DNA of 64,000 nt from Flavobacterium alvei (GTDB lineage: Bacteria > Bacteroidota > Bacteroidia > Flavobacteriales > Flavobacteriaceae). Below, one piece after another: positions 1 through 9,900 of this stretch. The stretch spans positions 248,001 to 312,000 of the forward strand of contig NZ_PQVG01000001.1 in assembly GCF_002920895.1 (NCBI RefSeq), in the 5' to 3' direction. Position 1 is the stretch's first letter. Each line of letters starts with the position of its first letter. The position numbers and the translations under genes were made by a program. The notes beneath the pieces were generated by a model. It was not told the origin of the DNA and did no database searches. It saw nothing but the letters and a program-made list of their open reading frames with translations.

Positions 1-322
1 AAACTGTATTGGTTTGCGGTAAATAATATCCTCCATCATTTCTATAAACTGTAATTCTAGCTCGGGCAGAATCAGCTACATTTTTGGCTTTGGCCAAAGA
101 AATAATTTGTTCTTCAAAGTATTCCATGGTAAAATTCATAGGAATTTCCATTCGAACAATTCGCATAGAGGACATCAATCTAAAATAATGATCTTCTAAA
201 AAAAGAATTTTAGAATTTACAATTTTTACTGTTTCAAAAACTGCGTCGCCATATAAAAAACCGCGATTGTGAGTCAACACATTAGTGTCATCAGACACAA
301 TAGAACCATTAAAATTTATCAT
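1..322 (-). CDS. Class IV PLP aminotransferase, N-terminal part (cut by window start)
   Basis: The reading frame opens with ATG at 322-320 and stays open to the window edge, giving about 107 residues that begin MINFNGSIV. The segment NRGFLYGDAVFET near residues 19-31 is the typical N-terminal signature of fold-type IV pyridoxal-phosphate enzymes, which include branched-chain aminotransferase, D-amino acid aminotransferase and aminodeoxychorismate lyase (PabC). The catalytic lysine and most of the cofactor site lie outside the window, so the substrate cannot be decided. In flavobacteria an aminotransferase of this class is often found beside a START-like gene, as here. It is separated from that upstream neighbour by a hairpin terminator at 331-354. 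Confidence 0.8.
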   Translation of the reverse strand, partial: MINFNGSIVSDDTNVLTHNRGFLYGDAVFETVKIVNSKILFLEDHYFRLMSSMRIVRMEIPMNFTMEYFEEQIISLAKAKNVADSARARITVYRNDGGYYLPQTNTV

Positions 323-330
323 AGTATTCA

Positions 331-354
331 AAAAAAAATCCCGATTAAATCGGG
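331..354 (-). terminator. Rho-independent terminator of the START-like gene
   Basis: A 6-bp stem (CCCGAT at 340-345 with ATCGGG at 349-354) and a short TAA loop are followed, on the minus strand, by an eight-base T tract (A run at 331-338). It lies 30 bases past the stop of the 386-778 gene and just ahead of the aminotransferase start, so it should separate the two transcripts. Confidence 0.7.
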
Positions 355-385
355 ACAAATATAAGGCATAAAAAAAACAAAATTA

Positions 386-778
386 CTATACCGATCCAAT
401 TACATGTTTAAGATCGGAAATTTGATTTTCCCACAAAAGTCGTGCTTCATCAACTTCTTCTTTGTGAGCAAAATCGATAACCATCAAGGAAACATCTTTT
501 GTAATTTCATCTACTAATATATTAAGTTCAAAAAAGTATTCTGAGTCTTTATTATTCCCATCAACCCATTTGAATCTAACTTTTTCGCCAGATTTTTTGG
601 AACAAAGTCGAGCTTTTTCTTCTGAATCATCCCAAATAAAAGTAAAGAACTCGCCACGAGAATTAACATTGTCGGCAAACCATTCTGACAAACCTGATGG
701 AGTTGATATGTATTGATACAATAATTGTGGGGATGAGTTAATAGGAAACTCTATTTCGTAACGTATTTTTGCGTCCAT
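386..778 (-). CDS. START-like / AHSA1-type SRPBCC domain protein
   Basis: This 130-residue cytoplasmic protein has no signal peptide or membrane segment. It begins MDAKIRYEIEFPI and carries the pattern of SRPBCC fold proteins of the AHSA1/START-like type: an N-terminal beta strand, then a helix ending in SGLSEWFADNV (about residues 28-38), then FTFIWDDSEEKARL, a row of antiparallel strands and a long C-terminal helix (about 105-128). Proteins of this exact size are common and conserved in Flavobacteriia and are annotated only as START-like. The fold forms a hydrophobic cavity, but no ligand can be read from the sequence. The next gene downstream encodes a class IV aminotransferase; a terminator lies between them. 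Confidence 0.8.
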   Translation of the reverse strand: MDAKIRYEIEFPINSSPQLLYQYISTPSGLSEWFADNVNSRGEFFTFIWDDSEEKARLCSKKSGEKVRFKWVDGNNKDSEYFFELNILVDEITKDVSLMVIDFAHKEEVDEARLLWENQISDLKHVIGSV

Positions 779-866
779 GAACAGTATTTAATTTTTTGGA
801 AATTTATAGAATATAAAGTCAATAAAAAAGCCTTTTTAAAAATATTTTTTTTTATTACATATATGC

Positions 867-896
867 TTGCAACCTCTAATTTAATTTTTATCTTTG
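867..896 (+). promoter_or_regulatory. Bacteroidota housekeeping promoter of the tRNA gene
   Basis: TTG at 867-869 and TATCTTTG at 889-896 match the Bacteroidota primary-sigma consensus TTG / TAnnTTTG, with 19 bases between them. The tRNA begins 36 bases after the -7 box, which leaves a short leader to be trimmed. This is the best promoter match I found in the window. Confidence 0.8.
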
Positions 897-932
897 CACC
901 CGCATTGAGAGATGATTTACATCTTGAAATAT

Positions 933-1006
933 GGCGAGGTAGCTCAGTTGGTTAGAGCGCAGGATTCATAACCCTGAGGTCACGGGTTCAACTCCCGTCC
1001 TCGCTA
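933..1006 (+). tRNA. tRNA-Met (anticodon CAT)
   Basis: The 74-base cloverleaf has acceptor stem GGCGAGG (933-939) paired with CCTCGCT (999-1005, one G-T pair), D-arm AGCTCAGTTGGTTAGAGC, anticodon loop TTCATAA, and T-arm CGGGTTCAACTCCCG. The discriminator base is A1006 and CCA is not encoded. The first base pair is formed, unlike the C1-A72 mismatch of initiator tRNA, so this is most likely elongator tRNA-Met. A tRNA-Ile that reads AUA after lysidine modification also has a CAT anticodon and cannot be fully excluded by eye. A promoter lies upstream and a terminator directly downstream. Confidence 0.95.
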
Positions 1007-1028
1007 CAAACTTAAAGTTTTGAAAATC

Positions 1029-1058
1029 ACGGATTAGTTTACTCTAATCCGTTTTTTT
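1029..1058 (+). terminator. Terminator of the tRNA-Met transcript
   Basis: A 9-bp perfect stem (ACGGATTAG 1029-1037 with CTAATCCGT 1044-1052) with a six-base loop is followed by a T run through 1058. It starts 22 bases after the tRNA 3' end. Confidence 0.85.
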
Positions 1059-1097
1059 ATGTCTAAAATTTAAAAAAATACTTATCATTTGAATTCT

Positions 1098-1137
1098 AAA
1101 AAAAAGCCGTCTCTAATTGTTTTTTTGAGACGGCTTT
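1098..1137 (-). terminator. Terminator of the fructan operon
   Basis: An 11-bp perfect stem (AAAGCCGTCTC 1103-1113 with GAGACGGCTTT 1127-1137) is followed on the minus strand by an eight-base T tract (A run 1098-1105). It sits 18 bases after the stop of the fructokinase gene and closes the long minus-strand operon that begins at 12980. Confidence 0.85.
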
Positions 1138-1155
1138 AATCTTAAGAATAAAAAG

Positions 1156-2070
1156 TTATTTTTTGCTTTTCTTTTCTTCCAGCATCATATATTTTTTTAT
1201 TTCAGTATTAGAAAATTTTGGATTAGCCCCTTCCTGACCCGCTACTAATGCTCCAACGGCACAAGCGTAATTCAAGGATTTCTGCGGAGATTTGCCTTTG
1301 AGCAATCGAACAATTAAAGTCGCCAAAAAAGAATCTCCAGCACCAACTGTATCCATCACTTTGATAAAATAACCGCTATTGTAATAAAATTTATCATTGT
1401 AATATAAAACGGCTCCAAATTCGCCTTTGGTCACGCAAATTTGCTTGGTGTTTGTTTTCTCGGCTATAAATTTCATATTCTGCTCAAAAGAATTATAGGG
1501 CGAATTTAACTCTTTGCTTATTTTCTTTAATTCTTCATCATTTAGTTTAATAAAATCAGCCTTTGACATCAATTCTATCAATACTTCAGTCGTGTAATAA
1601 GGTGCCCTTAAATTTGCGTCCATCACTTTATATTTTGCTTTATCTAACAAAGCAAATAAGGTTGATCTAGAAACTTCATCTCTACAGATTAAGCTTCCAA
1701 AAATGAAAACATCTGATTCAGAAACCTTTTCAATCATTTCATTTGTTAACGCGATTTTATCCCAAGAAGAAGGATACATAATATCATATGATGCATTACC
1801 CTTTTCATTGATCATAACATTAACCACCCCTGTCTTGTAGTCCTCCCCCACTTGAATCGAATCAAAACTGACATTTTGATTTTTTAAGAAGGATAATATA
1901 TCATCTCCTTCTTCGTCTTTACCAATACGACTTATAATAGTTGTAGCCAATCCTAAAGAATTCATCCGAAGTGCCACATTTAGAGGAGCTCCACCAATCT
2001 TTTTGTGAGAAGGAAAGACATCCCATAAAACTTCTCCAAAGCAAACCGCTTTAAAATTATTTTTTTGCAT
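1156..2070 (-). CDS. PfkB-family fructokinase
   Basis: A 304-residue cytoplasmic sugar kinase of the PfkB/ribokinase family. It probably phosphorylates fructose released by the GH32 enzymes of this operon to fructose 6-phosphate. The N-terminal glycine-rich sugar-binding motif GGAPLNVA is at about residues 26-33. The C-terminal ATP/anion-hole motif DTVGAGDSF is at 240-248, with Asp246 as the expected catalytic base. Length is normal for the family. It is the last gene of the operon, followed at once by a strong terminator. The same partner, a fructokinase, occurs in the characterised levan locus of Bacteroides thetaiotaomicron. The family also holds ribokinases and other kinases, so fructose specificity rests on the neighbours. 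Confidence 0.9.
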   Translation of the reverse strand: MQKNNFKAVCFGEVLWDVFPSHKKIGGAPLNVALRMNSLGLATTIISRIGKDEEGDDILSFLKNQNVSFDSIQVGEDYKTGVVNVMINEKGNASYDIMYPSSWDKIALTNEMIEKVSESDVFIFGSLICRDEVSRSTLFALLDKAKYKVMDANLRAPYYTTEVLIELMSKADFIKLNDEELKKISKELNSPYNSFEQNMKFIAEKTNTKQICVTKGEFGAVLYYNDKFYYNSGYFIKVMDTVGAGDSFLATLIVRLLKGKSPQKSLNYACAVGALVAGQEGANPKFSNTEIKKYMMLEEKKSKK

Positions 2071-2145
2071 TATTATTTACTTTAATTATTGGGCAAGTTT
2101 TACTTGCCCAATAAAATTACTAACCAAAAAATTATTATAAAATTA

Positions 2146-3300
2146 CTATTTTGTATTCAAATAATCTATCGAATTGCGGTAGATTCCTTGTATGTTGGAA
2201 GCATAGGCATTGGTTCTACCATCATTCATAGCCCATTCCATACCACCAACACCAATTGCGATAATCGTTCCGGCATATACAGAATTCGATTTAAACTCAA
2301 TAATTCCTGGGCAGCATTCATCGGATACTCCAGACCAAACAGCAAGAACTTTACCACCATACAGGTTTTCAAATTCTGCAAATTGCCCTTTTTGATGACC
2401 TGGTCCTAATAATGGTCCTAAATCCCAAAGATTATTGTGATCTTCTTTGTAACCTCCATTAATTATTGGGAAATACCCACTAGAATCAGTAGAAATTACT
2501 TGGGTGAAATTATAAATAGGGCTGCTTCTTTGATCGTTTTGAAAATTCACGCCTCCATCAATAGCCCAAGTACCCGCATCGACAAAACCGATGCCGTTTC
2601 CTTTTATGGTCAAAAGACCGCTTTTGTCACGACCAATAACTTCTGCATAACTGGTAGCCATTCCGCCCAAAAGCATTTTACCTCCTTCAACAAGATATTG
2701 AGTCAAAATATTCTTTTTGTCTAAACTAGATTGTGGCAAAGCAGATGTTCCTTGCGTATCATAAAAAAAGAAAACAACATTCACCGTTTTTAAAGAATTC
2801 AAGGTTAAATCCGAAAAAGGAATAAATACAAACCGACTTCCGTAGGTGTTTTTTGCCCATTGTGCGGCCGCTTTTACATCCTCATCAACAATGGTTTCAA
2901 TCGAGGTTGCATCACTAACAAAAGCAATTTGATTAGGCAACACTCTAGCATTGATTATATAATGTCTCGTTTTGCCTCCAGAAGTAGCGGTTAGCTCCAG
3001 CGGATTTGTTAAGTTAACAGTAGTTCCTGAAGCTGGAGTTACAGTTACGCCATCGGGGCTTTTTATATCCAAAACAACCGAATTGATGTTGGTTTCGGAA
3101 GGTAAAACAAAGTTTATCACTCCGGATAAATTATCTACCGTAGCAGTTGTTTGACCTATTTTGATGGATTCGATGATGTTCAACGTGCTCGGTAATTCGT
3201 CATCAGAATTGAGACGTTCCTCGCAGGAGTATGCCATTGTTGCTATTACTAGCAACAATACATACTTAAGTTGAACTATTTTTATAAATTTATTTTTCAT
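2146..3300 (-). CDS. Surface lipoprotein, one Ig-like repeat plus DUF4960-like domain (second fructan-binding candidate)
   Basis: This 384-residue lipoprotein has a signal peptide ending in the lipobox cysteine Cys26 (AMAYSC), followed by acidic residues as in surface-exposed Bacteroidota lipoproteins. Residues about 43-122 form one DUF5018-like beta-sandwich repeat with the phrase TVTPASGT. Residues about 126-383 resemble the C-terminal domain of the neighbouring 612-residue protein, and both contain a Cys-Cys pair (ECCPG here, SCCGS there). Proteins with this layout sit next to SusD in fructan loci (the BT1761 position) and are thought to bind fructan at the surface. It lies 20 bases after its paralogue in the same operon. 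Binding is inferred; no catalytic motif is visible. Confidence 0.7.
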   Translation of the reverse strand: MKNKFIKIVQLKYVLLLVIATMAYSCEERLNSDDELPSTLNIIESIKIGQTTATVDNLSGVINFVLPSETNINSVVLDIKSPDGVTVTPASGTTVNLTNPLELTATSGGKTRHYIINARVLPNQIAFVSDATSIETIVDEDVKAAAQWAKNTYGSRFVFIPFSDLTLNSLKTVNVVFFFYDTQGTSALPQSSLDKKNILTQYLVEGGKMLLGGMATSYAEVIGRDKSGLLTIKGNGIGFVDAGTWAIDGGVNFQNDQRSSPIYNFTQVISTDSSGYFPIINGGYKEDHNNLWDLGPLLGPGHQKGQFAEFENLYGGKVLAVWSGVSDECCPGIIEFKSNSVYAGTIIAIGVGGMEWAMNDGRTNAYASNIQGIYRNSIDYLNTK

Positions 3301-3320
3301 ATCAATTTTTTTGAAATTAA

Positions 3321-5159
3321 TTAATCGTTGTTGATGCTATACAAGTAATCAATAATATTTTTAGTAAAGACTTTTATATTATTTTGATAAGCATTTGCTG
3401 TACCATTTGAATTCCATTCGTAACCTACGATTGTATTAGAAATTGTTAACACGTGTCCTTTGAAATCTTTAGGAATTTGAGAATCAAACGAAGCATCGTT
3501 TGTCAAATCAGTTCTTTTGAATTCAACAGCTCCATAACCAAAGGCATCGCCAATATGTCTTAGGGTTCCGAATTTTGTAGCGGTTAATGTTTTTTCAAAT
3601 TTAGTGGCAGCATCAGAACCACAACAGCTAGGATTAAGAATTCCGTCAAAGTGTTGCCACCAGATTAATCGAACTTCTCTATTGGCACTATTTTGCAATG
3701 GTAAATATTCATTTCCAGCTCCACCTTCAAAAGTCAAACCGTTGAAAATAGCGTGAGTACGTCTGTTTCCAGAATTATTTGCATCTCTCATTCCCAATCC
3801 CCAAATATCGTCTGATGGTTTACCTGTGTCATAACAACCTGATGCACCGGCACAACCAAATTCAGAGAACACATAATTTCCTGGTGCTCTTGCCGCTCCA
3901 AAATTGGCTGGAACTCTGCCTAAAGAGAAGATAAATGGGCTAGGATCTCCAGCAATCAACATGTCTCCACCACCTTTTACCCAAGATTTAAGCACATTGG
4001 CTTGAGAAGCTCCAGCTCTTAAAGCCGCTGGTAACATTGTAGAAACATCGGTTGGTGTTGCCGAGAAATTTTGATTTTCGCTTGGAGTTAAGTAATACAA
4101 CATAGCTACTTTTACATCCCCAATATTTTGGGCTGAAATGTCCGCAATTTTGATGTATTTAAAATTCGCTCCGTAAGTAGTTTGCATCCAAGTTGCGGCA
4201 GCTTTTGCATCGTCATCAACCATAGAACTGATGTCGTTTTCTAACCCTAAAAAGGCATATTTTGTAGGAGCAATTGACTCTACTTTTACACTATATGCTT
4301 TTGTTAAATTTTCTTTGTTTTTAACCGTATAGGTAATATTGCCAGTACTAAAATTTTGTGATACTCCAGAAGCTGGTGTCACTGTTTGATCTGCTGTTAA
4401 TGTAATTACGGGGGCTAAACTAGTTAGACTTGTTCCTGGAGGTAAAATAACCACAATAGAATTGGCAGCATTGTCAATAATACCAACGGTTCCATTAATC
4501 ACAAAAGAGTCAATTCTAGGGGCTTGAATTTGAGTAACTGTTACCGTATATTGTTTGGCGGTGTATCCATTATTGGACAAAACGGTATATACTTTTGGAG
4601 CCGTAAAATCTCTAGCAACTCCTGAAGCAACATCTACAGTAGTTCCTCCAGCAATTACAAATGAAGGAGCCAAATTATTCAAATTCCCATCTTGACTTCC
4701 GATTTCGACTGTTATGGTATTTTTGGTTTCGTCAATAATACCCGCTTTTCCAGCAATAGAAAAAGATAATATTTTAGGGTCACCATAAGCACCAATGCTG
4801 GCTGTGTAGGTCCTGTGAGCTCCATTAGTAGAAACCACTTCAAAGGTTACTGGACCCGCACTAAAATCTATTTTGGTTCCTGAAGCTGGTGTCACTGTAG
4901 CAGATTCTGGTAGTCTAATTTCGGGCGTAACATTTTTTAAATCAGTTCCAGAAGGCAAGGTCATTGTAATAGTTCCTATTGTATGATTGATATCGGCATA
5001 CTTGGTTCCTACTTTAAAAGATTGAATGATGGATTCACTATAATCCGGAACGCTATCCGAGAAATTGTCGTCTTTTTCGCAAGATATTACAGCAAAAATA
5101 AGTACTAAAAAGGCCAATGCCGTTTTATAAATAGAACTTTGGTTTAGAATTGTTTTCAT
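3321..5159 (-). CDS. Surface glycan-binding lipoprotein, three DUF5018-like repeats plus DUF4960-like domain
   Basis: A 612-residue lipoprotein with signal peptide and lipobox ending at Cys27 (FAVISC), then EKDD, fitting surface export. Three similar beta-sandwich repeats occupy about residues 42-126, 128-208 and 210-293. Each has the pattern I-x-SF-x-(V/I)-G, then a TVTPASG- or TVDVASG-like turn. A C-terminal alpha/beta domain of about 310 residues follows, matching the domain called DUF4960 in fructan loci. The position directly after SusD is that of the surface glycan-binding protein in Bacteroides levan loci (BT1761). The repeats probably act as a stalk that lifts the binding domain away from the membrane. 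It lies 27 bases after susD. Confidence 0.75.
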   Translation of the reverse strand: MKTILNQSSIYKTALAFLVLIFAVISCEKDDNFSDSVPDYSESIIQSFKVGTKYADINHTIGTITMTLPSGTDLKNVTPEIRLPESATVTPASGTKIDFSAGPVTFEVVSTNGAHRTYTASIGAYGDPKILSFSIAGKAGIIDETKNTITVEIGSQDGNLNNLAPSFVIAGGTTVDVASGVARDFTAPKVYTVLSNNGYTAKQYTVTVTQIQAPRIDSFVINGTVGIIDNAANSIVVILPPGTSLTSLAPVITLTADQTVTPASGVSQNFSTGNITYTVKNKENLTKAYSVKVESIAPTKYAFLGLENDISSMVDDDAKAAATWMQTTYGANFKYIKIADISAQNIGDVKVAMLYYLTPSENQNFSATPTDVSTMLPAALRAGASQANVLKSWVKGGGDMLIAGDPSPFIFSLGRVPANFGAARAPGNYVFSEFGCAGASGCYDTGKPSDDIWGLGMRDANNSGNRRTHAIFNGLTFEGGAGNEYLPLQNSANREVRLIWWQHFDGILNPSCCGSDAATKFEKTLTATKFGTLRHIGDAFGYGAVEFKRTDLTNDASFDSQIPKDFKGHVLTISNTIVGYEWNSNGTANAYQNNIKVFTKNIIDYLYSINND

Positions 5160-5186
5160 TTTTTTAATTTGTTGGTTAGTTTGTTA

Positions 5187-6893
5187 TTAGTATCCTGTTC
5201 TTTGTTTGTAAACTCCTGAACTTGCGTCAATTTCTATTTGTGGTATTGGCAAATATTGTTCGTGAGCTTGTAATGAAGCACTTTGCAAATAAGTACGACG
5301 TGTTTTTTCCACTTGAATATAGTTGTTGACATACGATTCGGCTATGCCCCATCTTACTAGGTCATAAAAACCGTGACCTTCATTGGCCAATTCCAATCTT
5401 CTTTCCATTCTAAGGGCTTTTCTTGCCGCATCTTGCGACAAACTCAACGGATAGAGATTAATTAAATAATTGGCTGCATTTTGAGATGGATTATTGAAAT
5501 CTTTCACATAAGGTGAATTTTTAGCCCTATTTCTAATTTCGTTAATCAAGGCAACACCTCCAGAAACATTGGTTCCTGATTCAATCAAGGCTTCAGCTTT
5601 CCACAACAACAAATCGCTGTATTTGATAATTGGAAAATCTAAATTACCCAATGCCCAAGGGAAGCCCGTTGGATTGGAAGCCAAACCGTTTGAATTGGGA
5701 GAAATCACATTTTTCTTAACCAGGAAAGAACCATACGTTGCTGGATCTCTATTCCAGTCTGGTTGTTGTGGTCTTCCAGCCCAATCTTTCCAAGTAATTC
5801 CATTTCTTCCAATTTCGTGATCTAATCTTGGATCAACTAAGTCCGTTGCCGTTAGATTGGCATTATTGTAAGAGTCAAAAAGAGGAAGTCCGTCCGAACC
5901 AACTTTGAATGCGTTTACCAAATTTTGAGAAGGTTTGTCAAAATCATCTCCATTCAAATAAGGATTTTTAGTATCATCTCCAGGGCTATCAGGAGCATTT
6001 AATAAGTTTCCAAAATTGAGGTTTCCATACTGTGAACCGTCATTTATGGAATATTGAACCGCAAAAATGTTTTCACGATTTCCATAACCCGGAATGGAAT
6101 ATAATTTTTCAAGATCGGCTACTAACCCATATTTACCAGAATTAATAACATAATCAGCACTTACAATAGCGTCAGACCATTTTTTCTGAAAGACCTGAGC
6201 TTTACATAAGTAGGCATAAGCCACCACTTTATTTACTCTTCCTAATTCTGTTTGAGTATCTGGCAAAAGAGCAATTGCATCGTTCAAATCGCCTTCTACT
6301 TTAGACCACATAAAGCTAGTATCAAAAGAATTGGGTATTTTATTAATCTCCGCAATTGGAGTGTTTTCATCATACCAAACGAAAGATCCAAAATTTTTAA
6401 TGGCCTCGAAATAAAAATGAGCTCTCAAAACTTTTAATTCTCCAATTCTTGCTTTCTTATTTGGAAATTTTGCTTCGTCAATAATACTGATAGTTCTTAA
6501 AGCCGAATCCACTCTTTTTATTCCGAAATAAATCGCTCTCCAAACATTGTAGGCATTTTCGCTTGACGGAAATAAATCTTGCGTTTCCAATTGGTGCATT
6601 CCACCCCCAGGATTATCACCGGTTCCACCGCCACCTTTGTAAGCATCACCACAACGAATGTCAGATGTTGCCCAATTGGACGGAGCGTGGTCAAAAGGCC
6701 ATAAATCCCTAAAATCACCCGTGTTATAACGATAATCAAGAGCGCTATAAGCTGCAATTACCAATTGTTCGGGGTCAATATTGTCGGCTGATAAAACATA
6801 ATTTTCCTTAACCTCTAAATCGCTGTCATTCACACAAGAAAGCAATTGGATGCTTATCAATAGTGTAAATACTATTTTAAATTTTGTTTTCAT
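5187..6893 (-). CDS. SusD/RagB-family outer-membrane lipoprotein (fructan locus)
   Basis: A 568-residue SusD-like protein that, with the SusC partner, captures fructo-oligosaccharides at the cell surface and lids the transporter. I choose the start at 6893 (MKTKFKIVF) because it begins a proper lipoprotein signal with lipobox cysteine Cys20 (IQLLSC). An upstream in-frame Met at 6926 would add 11 residues and overlap the susC stop. The N-terminal TPR-like helical part contains ELKVLRAHFYFEAIKNFG (about 150-170), and the C-terminal part has WKAEALIESG and the classic RMERRLELANEGHGFYDLVRWG, both typical of the family. The gap to susC is 10 bases. Length is normal. Confidence 0.92.
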   Translation of the reverse strand: MKTKFKIVFTLLISIQLLSCVNDSDLEVKENYVLSADNIDPEQLVIAAYSALDYRYNTGDFRDLWPFDHAPSNWATSDIRCGDAYKGGGGTGDNPGGGMHQLETQDLFPSSENAYNVWRAIYFGIKRVDSALRTISIIDEAKFPNKKARIGELKVLRAHFYFEAIKNFGSFVWYDENTPIAEINKIPNSFDTSFMWSKVEGDLNDAIALLPDTQTELGRVNKVVAYAYLCKAQVFQKKWSDAIVSADYVINSGKYGLVADLEKLYSIPGYGNRENIFAVQYSINDGSQYGNLNFGNLLNAPDSPGDDTKNPYLNGDDFDKPSQNLVNAFKVGSDGLPLFDSYNNANLTATDLVDPRLDHEIGRNGITWKDWAGRPQQPDWNRDPATYGSFLVKKNVISPNSNGLASNPTGFPWALGNLDFPIIKYSDLLLWKAEALIESGTNVSGGVALINEIRNRAKNSPYVKDFNNPSQNAANYLINLYPLSLSQDAARKALRMERRLELANEGHGFYDLVRWGIAESYVNNYIQVEKTRRTYLQSASLQAHEQYLPIPQIEIDASSGVYKQRTGY

Positions 6894-6903
6894 TGTTACT
6901 GTT

Positions 6904-9900
6904 TTAAAAATTTGCATTAATTCCAAAAGTCATCGATTTTGTGTGCGGAATTCCATAACCTGCCACACCAATTCCACCGGCACTCAAACCGGAAACTTCA
7001 TAGTCGAAACCTGTAAAGGAAGTCAGGGAGAACAAATTTTGTCCCACTAGATACAATCTCAGTTTATTCATTCCGAATCTTTTAGAAAAGTCTTTATCGA
7101 AATTATATCCTACTGTTATGGTTTTCAATCGGATGTAAGAACCGTCTTCCACATAATAACTGGATGGTTGCAATTCGTTATTGCTATTTAAAGTCGATAA
7201 GGCAGGAATGTTGGAATTTGCCTTGCTTGGTGTCCAAGCATCCAAAGTATTGGTGTTGTGATTAAAACTGAAATAATCAAAATCACCTATGGCACGTTGA
7301 GCATTGTACAAATCATTTCCTTGTTTTCCGTCAAAAAATAAGGTCAAATCAAACCCCTTGTAAGATGAATTTAAGTTAATTCCATAGATAAAATCAGGAT
7401 GTGGATTACCTATGATTGTTCGGTCAAATTGGTCAATTTTCCCATCCAGATTAACATCTCTAAATCTAATTCTACCCAAGCCTTTACCCGGTTGCTCTGC
7501 ATGAACGGCCACTTCTTCGGGAGTCCTGAAAATACCATCGGCAATTAATCCGTAGAAAGAAGCGATTGGCGATCCTTTTTTGGTTATTGAAACTCCATTA
7601 AGTAAAAAATTGGAATCGGTGTCTAAACTTTCCACGTTATTATCATACATAGAGTAATTGAAATCAATTCCGTATTTAAAATCTTTGGCGGGATTGCTTT
7701 TGTAACTCAACACCGCTTCAAAACCTTTGTTGCTAACAGAACCTGCATTAATTAAAGGAGGTTGGCTTTCTCCGTTAATGGACATTGCAATAGGTCTAAG
7801 AATTAAATCATTGGTGGTTTTGATGTAGAAATCAGATTGCAATGAGATTCTTTCGTTCAAAAATCCGATGTCGAATCCAACGTTGTATTGCTCCGTGGAT
7901 TCCCATTTTAGATCTGGATTGGCTTGACGAGATTGCAAAACCCCACCCGAAGTTCCGATACCTGTTCCGCTGATGTTGTAATCCGAAAATTCCACCACAT
8001 TGCCAACAGTGTTATCTACAAAACTGGATAAATAAGCATAATCAGCAATTTGATCGTTTCCATTTACTCCCCAAGAAGCTCTTAATTTTAGATTGGAAAC
8101 AGATTTATTATCGGTTAAGAATTTTTCGTTTTTAGCATTCCAAGCCAAGGAAGTCGATGGGAAAATACCGTATTTGTTATTTTCTCCAAAACGGGACGAA
8201 CCATCTCTTCTCACGGTACCAGACAGAATATAGCGATCGTCAAAAATATATTTAACAGACCCAAATTGTGAAATTTTGAAGGTTTCTACTTTCCCTACAA
8301 GGGTTTTGTATTGTGCATTGGCATTCACCACATAACCGGCAGGATCGGTAATGTTTACGCCATTGATTTGGTTGTTGTGAAAATTTTCTTCTCTTGCCGA
8401 ATTTTCAATACCTCCCAATAATGACAATCTGTGTTTTCCAAAAACTTTATCATACTTTAAAGTATTGGTAAAAATGGTGGCTAAATAATCGTTGTCCACA
8501 TCGTCGGTTGTAATGTTTTGAAATACGGATGGTATTGTGCCTTGTGCGGAAAAAGCTTCTGTAGCCGTGTTAAATCTGTAGTTTCCTTTGTCAAAATTCA
8601 AAGTCGAATTGAATACCAATCCTTCCATAATTTTAAAATCTAAATAGGCATTCCCCAAAAATCTTTGATTCTTTTGTTCGTTATTTCTATTGCTCCATAA
8701 ATTGGCAACCGAGTTAGGTTTGTCTTGCATTCCACCCGTAATGATGGTCGCATAATCGCCAAGATTGGAATATACAGGAAGCATTGGATTTTGAAGAATG
8801 GCGTTTTCAAATTCGTTGGCTTTTACCTCATTAAATTGGGAGTACAAGAAATTCTCTCCAATGGTTAATCTTTGTTTGAAGAATTTATAAGAAGCATTTA
8901 TTCTCGCATTGAATCGGTCATAGCTGGTGTATCGTTGCACACCATTGTCTTCCGAATAGCTCAATTGGGTGTATAAACTCAGGTTTTCGGTTCCTTTGCG
9001 GTAGCCAAAATCGGTGTTGTTGGAAACCGTTTGGTTTGTAATTTCATTCACCCAATTGGTATCGGACGCTGTTTGCAAACCATTGGAATCTAAATATTGG
9101 GGAATGGTAAAACCAGAACCATTATTTATCAAAACCGGATGCGTTGGAGTGGCAATCCCGGCACCCAGTTGTGCTTGGTATTCCACGTCAGCCCATTGTT
9201 GCGAATTCAACAAGCTAATTTTGTCTCTTAACTGGTTAACAATTACTTCGGATTTAAAACTGAATTCGGAAACTCCTTTTTTACCTTTTTTGGTGGTCAC
9301 CACAATTACTCCATTTGCAGCAGAAGTTCCATAAATTGCTGCCGAAGCTCCATCTTTCAAAACCTGGATCGATTCGATTTCTTCGGGATTCAAGGAAGAG
9401 GAACTGGTAGTTTGCACTCCGTCGATTACCCACAAAGGTGCCGAGCCGCTGGTTACGGTAGTTAATCCTCGAATGATGATTTGGGAATCATTCCCTCCGG
9501 GAGTACCACCAGAATTGATTTGCAAACCCGCCACTCTACCTTGTAAATTACTCAAAATATTAGGGCTGGTTTCCTGGGCAATATCGGCCATTTTCACCAC
9601 CGAAATAGCGCCTGCAATGTCTGATTTCTTTTCTTTGGTGTAGCCTACAACTACTACTTCTGAAAGACTGTTTGCACTAGATTGTAATTTTATACTATAA
9701 GTAGTTTTTGAAGAAACTTTTATTTTAGCATCTTGATATCCTAAATAAGATACAATCAAATTTGCACCTTCTTCTACTGAAATCTTAAATTTACCATCGA
9801 TATCTGTAGAGGTTCCATTTTTTGAACCTTCTACAATAATATTAGCACCTGGCAAGGGCTGACCATCATCTGCCAAGACAGAACCGTTCACTTGTCTTTG

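Noticed and set aside
6894..6926. Longer starts of the SusD genes (6926 and 38282), the PL1 gene (24052) and the GH35 gene (58456)
   Set aside because: The longer forms put polar residues before an otherwise regular signal peptide, and all but the PL1 form overlap the neighbouring coding sequence. The inner Met codons begin proper signals.
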